Source: Anaspis maculata (lineage: Eukaryota; Arthropoda; Insecta; Coleoptera; Scraptiidae). From it: DNA of 64,000 nucleotides. Below are positions 58,663 through 64,000 of the stretch, one piece after another. Every line of letters starts with the position of its first letter. Position 1 is the first letter of the stretch. Location: positions 123,941,050 through 124,005,049 of the forward strand of contig OX421961.1 in assembly GCA_949128115.1 (NCBI GenBank), read 5' to 3'. The notes under the pieces are model-generated. The model was not told the origin of the DNA, searched no databases, and saw only the letters and a program-made list of their open reading frames with translations. Made by a program: the position numbers and the translations under genes.

Positions 58663-59524
58663 ATAGTATATTATATACCAAGGTTGTGAAGGACGCTGTT
58701 ATAGCTGCGGCGCCTGTTTAAGGCTAAAGAGGACGATAAAATAATGTGTTTCTGAGACGCGAGATGGCGCGGAAACTATTAACATTCTCAAAATTCACTC
58801 AATAGACCGATTTTGAAAATTCGAACGTTATTACTTTTAGAATATATAATTATTTGATGCTGTATTCTAAAATTTTGGTTTTTGTATTTTTTGGAAATTT
58901 TTTTTTGATTTTCTCAAATTTTTAAATTTTTTTTGAAAATCCCAGGTAGTCATTTTATTTTGTGGTAAATATTGTATAATAACCTTTTTTCAAAATTCAA
59001 ATATCATCAATAGTATTGACCGAAATCAATTTTGAATATTTCCCTTTGAAGTTCACCGCGTGCCGCCCACCTGCAAGCGCGAGCGGTTCCCGTCCGGTAT
59101 CATCATACATTATTTATAGTTCGCAAAAAATAAGAGCTCTGTCGATTTTTGTTGGAATCAAATTCTTGAAACATTCGAAAATTCAAAAAAAAGTTCACCC
59201 ATACACCAACGGTACACCCTGGTGCAAGTACAACAACCTTATCTCAGCAGTCTGTCGCCCATTGGAAGCAGCCAATTTCAATCTTTGATTCCAATGAAAA
59301 TTTAGAACAGGCATTGAACCCAGTAACTGGAAGCTATGGGAAGATAAAGAGTGGCCGATCCTAGCGTAAATATCCCATAGCGGCCTTACCGTCCAAGATA
59401 GAAAAAAGAATAGTGCTATTCTGTAAAAAATAACATTCCATAAACGCTTTGTTATGTAAAAATCCGTGTCGGCAATTGGCTGTTGCCTGAGTAATCACAA
59501 CGTAACAGAGCCTTCAGGGAACGT

Positions 59525-60081
59525 AATTTTTTAGAGAATCGCACCATAAGAAAAAAGTTGTATGGTGTGATTAGAACTGAACTTAACGGAATGAAGTTGA
59601 ACTATGAGGCCTGTTTGTGGACCCGACGACCCATGGATATCTTGCGGAATCGCCAGACGGGCTTCTTCCCCATCAGAATGGTACTATCATCAGGGTGAAA
59701 TGTCCTATTGGATTTGAAAGTAATCAATTAAATTTATTATTGATGATTTTAGCTCTAAAATATGTACATATTGCCCGAAGTCGGCAAAACAAAAGACCAT
59801 ACAAGAAGCTATACAGACCAATCAAAAATTTTGTTTGGAGAGAAATTCTTAGCTTAAACGGACACACAATCACTATTTTCAAGTACAAGGACATAGTGCA
59901 CTGGCAAAATAAAAACAAAATTTACTTCAATATCAAAATTCTATTGCCTGATATCATCGATCTGCGAGCTTGTAGGAGCATGCCCATTCGAGAAAGTTTA
60001 AATGCCATGACTTTTCTCCCATCAACGTTTCTTACTTGCCACTTTTCGACACTCAAACGCGTATTGTACTACGATACGTAA
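59525..60081 (+). pseudogene. YqaJ-type exonuclease-domain remnant
   Basis: YqaJ domains are PD-(D/E)XK exonucleases; copies occur in proteins linked to insect mobile elements. From 59617 the frame reads HGYLAESPDGLLPHQNGT, then IIRVKCPIG, matching the SPDG-x(n)-(E)xK core. Further on, KDIVHWQNKNKIYFNIKILL, PDIIDLRACRSMPIRES resembles the family's C-terminus (LPEIVDPR...MPIRE). The catalytic Glu before VK is Arg here. Upstream, a frameshift near 59608 joins RKKLYGVIRTELNGMKLNYE to the rest, with TGA at 59605-59607 in the later frame. It is therefore inactive. Confidence 0.5.
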
Positions 60082-60169
60082 TACGAATTTTATACGGAAC
60101 AAGAGTGCATTCTAATGGAACGACTTCAACAAAAATCAAATGAGCTGAGGTCATTCATGAAGATAACCA

Positions 60170-60251
60170 CACAGACAGCCAGGCACACAAACAAACAGAC
60201 AGATATCCACACAGGAGTCAAACGGACGGACGGACAGACAGACAGACATAC
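60170..60251 (+). repeat. ACAG/ACGG microsatellite
   Basis: ACAGACAGCCAGGCACACAA, ACAGACAGATATCC and GGACGGACGGACAGACAGAC. The rc strand gives CTGTCTGT followed by GTTATCTTCATGAATGACC, similar in layout to 47431-47530. Confidence 0.7.
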
Positions 60252-61085
60252 TTCAGACGGAGTAGGAGTAGTAGTAGTAGTTCTTTGCAGTTTTGTTATT
60301 GCTCCCAGTGTATATAGTTTTAAATTCATTTGTGCACTTGCAGTCTATTGTTTTGCAATTGCAATATGATTTTACAATGTTTGTCCCTTTATAATTGGAT
60401 ATAAGTATCTTGGAGTATCAGTAGATTCTATATCTAGATAGTGTGATTTCGTGAGATAAATGATCAACTTGAAAAAATATTACAATTTCAGAAATCGTAG
60501 CAACGAAATATATCGGCGTAGTACCACGATGTCACAAATCTTTACTACTGCTCTATTTACATCGCCTATTTCTCAGAAAATATCAAAACACCATGTGTGC
60601 AGAAAGTGATCACTACCTTTATCGTGAATGACTCATCGCGGAGAACAGCTGCAGCGGGCGGCAAATATCAAAGTGAGATTTTCAAAATGTGTTTCGGAGA
60701 GCACCATTTGTGCTACAAAAATTCTAAAAACGGATTAATGTTTTATATTTTCAGTACTTCAAAATGACTACCTGCGACTTTTGAAAAAATTGATATTAAT
60801 TTGTGAAATTGAAAAAAAAAATTGAAAAAAAGAATTGGATTTTTTTTTTTGACTAGTGCATCAAATAAAATTGAAATCTCAGTATAACCTTTTTCTCAGA
60901 TCTGAAATTGGACTGATGGTTTTCTTTAAAACATTTTATTACTTTTGATGTATTTTCTCTCTGTCGCACACTTGGTACTCAATTTCAGTCCCCTTTAGCC
61001 TTAAATCCCGAAACGCAGCTGAGGGATATAAGGCGCCAAAGCTATAACAGCGTTCACAACCGTGGTTTATATACTATTTTTCTCA

Positions 61086-62213
61086 CTACTAGCAAACATT
61101 AAATCCTGATTTGTAAAGATTTTTCAAGAATATGGAATGTGACAGGACTGACAGGAGGTTGAAAATGTGACAGGAGGTTAATAATAGTGACAGGCGGTTA
61201 ATAATGTGACAGTCAGCCTACTGGTTGTGAAAAATCACTTCACGACCTCTAAACAGGTCAATAACGGCCTACTTCACAGCTAGTAGTGAGAAAACAACTA
61301 TTTCGCAATACCGGGACGAAAAGTACACTTTTTCTCCCCCTTTTGCGGGAAGAAAAGTAGATTTTTATTCCCTTGGAAAAAAAAGTAAGGGAGTGCCTGC
61401 ATGCACAAAAATTAACGGGGTGCTTGAATCTCGCAAGAACGCTTCTGACAGGCCTCTGCAGAGTGCAGCGTATCACCAGTATTTCCTCAAATAAGGAACA
61501 TTGTCCACAGAACATCGACGTGAGGTCTCTGTGTTCCGTCGTAAAGAATACGGTCGTTCCATCATGCGGTCGTTCTAAACTGGTCAGGGGAGGATCTATT
61601 TAAACATTGGCGCGTTTGGTAGTTTAAAGGGAGCGTGCGTTCCAACATAATGTCTTGTACTGCCTTTATTTTTGAAACTTGACCTCATGTTACGCGAGAC
61701 TTTATTCTCATTAGAAATCAGGGAATATTTCTATGTAAGATTTTTCCGAATCCATCTCGTGAAATCGAAAGTTATCGTGAACTGAACAAGCAATGAAAGA
61801 TTTTCCAGTCATTTTCCAGAATTTTCCAGTCGATTGATAACAATGTGACTGAGTTGTGATACCTTGTGTAATCAACCAAGAAAAGGTCTATTCAACAGTG
61901 CAGGAATGTAATGCCTTGTCTACAGACTTCCGTAGAAAATTAAATTTTTGATTACTCAAAATGACTACGAAATTTTTTTTTAGTTATTTCTATTATTTGT
62001 GTTCAATCCATGATAACTTTAGGTTTCAGGATATCGATTTGAAATAATCTTCCTTAATTTCTAATGAAAATAAAGTCTCGCATAACCTGGGGTCGCGTTT
62101 AAAAAATAAAGGCGCCAAGCCATTATATTGAAGCGCTCGCTTCCTTCAAACGTCAAACTTTTAGAATGAATGGTACTAGTACATGGAAATGTTACTTCGG
62201 TATTGCGAAAAGT
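61086..62213. other. Intergenic stretch, repeats only
   Basis: A short tandem repeat of GTGACAGGAGGTTAATAAT-like units lies at about 61139-61215. CGCAATACCGGGACGAAAAG near 61304 and CTTTTGCGGGA are relatives of the sequence around 56941-56990. No coding sequence was recognised; the frames at 61258-61515 and 61373-61603 are mutual shadows. Confidence 0.45.
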
Positions 62214-62350
62214 CTTGTATACACCACGGGACTGACGTTCATTTTTATTCCCTTGGGTGAATTGCTGCCCTCGGGCCCTAAGGGCCCTCAGGCATCAAAC
62301 TTCACCCGCGGGAATGAAAACTAAACTCACTTTAGTCCCTTGGTGTATAA
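62214..62350. repeat. Hairpin repeat (mini-foldback), copy 2
   Basis: TATACACCACGGGACTGA ... TGCCCTCGGGCCC / AAGGGCCCTCAGGCA ... TTTAGTCCCTTGGTGTATA. Same layout and orientation as 58532-58662, including the preceding GGTATTGCGAAAAGTCTTGT. Here the ends TATACACCA/TGGTGTATA are complete. Confidence 0.75.
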
Positions 62351-63092
62351 ACTACTAATTTCTGATTCCATTCAACTACAAAATCAATATACCGATGAAT
62401 AATTTGTATAACTAAAGGCCCAACTGCACCGCTCACCCTAAGTAAGCTCGGCTTAAGTAAGGGTTCACCTAAGGGCCATGAGTTCACTGCACCGATTTAG
62501 CTTAGCCATGATTAAGCTTTAGCAAAGTTTCAAACCTTGGGGATATTCAATTTTTGGCTATGAAAGTTGGTTGTTTTTGAATTTCCCTCACTTTTTGTCA
62601 CACAGATTGGTAACAGTGTCGATCGCAGGGTCTGAACCGTCAATAGTTTGAGGTTATTGGCATTTTGCACAGGTAAGTGTAATGACTGTAATGGCGAATT
62701 CCCAGAGTTGCTCGACTACTCTCATTTTCAGGGAAACTCCAATAGTTTGAATTAGATTTTTTGCTTGAAAAAAAAGTTCTTGAACGGTTTTTTGCCAGAT
62801 GGTTATCTCATCCCTACCTGTTCAACATGTCAAAAGCATACATCCCTGTGACGCGTTATATTTAGTATACAGGGTGAAAATTGAAAGATAAATCTTTTTT
62901 TTATTTTGCTGAAATAATTTTTAAGAAAAACAAACTTGAATATTCAGCAGCTTCATGGTCTCCTGTTGAACATGTGAAAAATGTACTCCGCCTCTTCAAC
63001 TGCTGGTATTCTACGTACAGGGTGGTACATAGAGTAAAATCAACTTTTTTCCGATGTTTTCTGCTTTGTGTCGAAATTTTAGGTTTGGTATG
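62351..63092. other. Intergenic stretch, transposon ends only
   Basis: GGCCCAACTGCACCGCTCAC near 62416 and ATGAGTTCACTGCACCG near 62479 look like a transposon end with internal repeats. TACAGGGTGAAAATTGAAAG near 62869 and TACAGGGTGGTACA near 63016 are CAGGGTG-type ends. No partner ends and no gene were identified. Confidence 0.4.
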
Positions 63093-64000
63093 CAGTGGCG
63101 GACTAAAAGAATTGGGGGCCCTGGGCGGAATTGTGAGATGGGGCCCCTGCAGAGTAAAAGTTGAGATGAAGAGGGGCCGGCAGACTTTTTGGCCCGCCCT
63201 GCCCCGTCTCAAGCAAAAGCCCAAAAATAAAAAAAATGAGCTGTTAACTTGACTATAAAACACACAGTGGCGTAGTCAGAATTTGAGAGGGCAAAGGCAA
63301 TGACGAGGTTGCAAGTCGGCGAGAGGTAGCGCCGCAGGCGAATTTTTTAGGCATAATAATAATAATGCTGTTGATATTCGGTATATTCCATGCGTTTCGC
63401 GATTCCGGTTTTTGACATTTTTACCAAAATTACTTGATAATCAAACTTTTTTCAGAAAACTTTCGCACTCTTTGAAAATTTTCGTCAGAAATTTCTTCTG
63501 TATCGGTTTAGTGTGGGATGAAGTGCCGTGGGCGGGCGGAGGTGGGAGAGTGATCCTTGGCTAATTGGCTATGTCAGTGACCACCAGTACCTACAAGAAA
63601 TTTTCGGTCCCAGCTTTGGATGTTGAATTGGATTTGGACTGTTGACCCAATGCTAAAACCTCACTCGTATATACAGCATTAGGAATAATATAAATTTCTA
63701 CTACCTGCAGCGCGCAGATAAGATGATTTTGTTGTTTTGTCTTATTTCCCTCTTTTAAAAAGAAATAATAAAACACTAAAACACAAAATTTCAAAGGCTT
63801 GAGGCCTCTGGCACTCTGATTTCAGGGCCGGGGCCCCTAAAGCCCAAAGTGAAAATAATTCTTAGTGATTCCGTGATACAGACACACCTCTATTGCCTTT
63901 TGGTCTTTATTCCAATGTTTTTGCAGTATTTTTTACAAACAAAAGGAATTGGGGGCCCCATCAGATGATTGAGGCCCCGAGACCCGGGGCGGACCGCCCC
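63093..64000. mobile_element. Fragments with hAT-like ends
   Basis: CAGTGGCGGAC at 63093 and CAGTGGCGTAG at 63265 are typical hAT-type termini (CAGNGGCG). GAATTGGGGGCCC follows the first and recurs near 63949 (GGAATTGGGGGCCCC), where GGGGCGGACCGCCCC closes the window. They may be nested or partial copies; the elements run past the edge. The frames at 62881-63263 and 63591-63794 are not recognisable proteins. Confidence 0.4.

Larger units (their letters stand above)
58662..61085. mobile_element. TIR element carrying a YqaJ-like fragment, 2.4 kb
   Basis: ACCAAGGTTGTGAAGGACGC and TGTTATAGCT at 58678-58716 pair with AGCTATAACAGCGTTCACAA and CCGTGGT at 61039-61066, with GGCGCC following in both arms. 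AATAGTATA near both outer edges is the likely terminus. The interior contains a decayed YqaJ-type nuclease fragment. The exact ends and any target duplication are uncertain. The left end abuts the hairpin repeat at 58532-58662. Confidence 0.5.

Overview
The window is eukaryotic, low-GC, intron- and transposon-rich DNA, most likely from an insect. The one host gene I recognise is doublesex (dsx), on the minus strand. Its DM domain is split over two exons about 45 kb apart (51775-51911 and 5962-6281). The exons join in frame, with GT-AG borders and all eight zinc ligands. Later dsx exons would lie left of position 1, and a GC-rich 5' region lies at about 51912-52660. The transposon relics resemble families common in hemipterans, but this does not fix the species.

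The intron between the two dsx exons (6282-51774) is packed with inverted-repeat mobile elements. The standout is a 19.1 kb foldback element at 24830-43942. It has a perfect 9-bp target-site duplication (24821-24829 and 43943-43951) and near-identical unique ends of about 280 bp. Its two arms are made of a 185-bp satellite-like repeat: about 65 copies pointing right (25108-37168), then about 35 copies pointing left (37184-43670), with only about 15 bp between the arms. It carries no recognisable transposase. Because it sits in a dsx intron, the primary transcript should contain a hairpin with a stem of nearly 7 kb.

Other elements in or near the intron, left to right: a TIR element with an internal diverged duplication (3255-5248); a TTA-flanked Harbinger-like MITE (6980-8433); the 3' end of a retroelement with a zinc-binding and nuclease-like C-terminus (8932-9636); a TA-flanked palindromic MITE (12294-13037); a 1.7 kb inverted repeat (15496-17233); two unrelated inverted-repeat elements with a tRNA-like sequence in each arm (17588-18571 and 45280-46674); a piggyBac-like MITE with TTAA sites (22009-22801); and further TIR elements (48062-49899, 48898-49249, 50988-51616).

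Upstream of dsx (about 52.7-64 kb) I see no host gene. There is a 3.3 kb TIR element with decayed coding sequence (53462-56764), a second Harbinger-like MITE (57002-57505), two copies of a hairpin repeat (58532-58662 and 62214-62350), a TIR element with a dead YqaJ-type nuclease fragment (58662-61085), and hAT-like ends near the right edge. All calls come from reading the sequence by eye. Element family names rest on termini and target-site duplications and are tentative.
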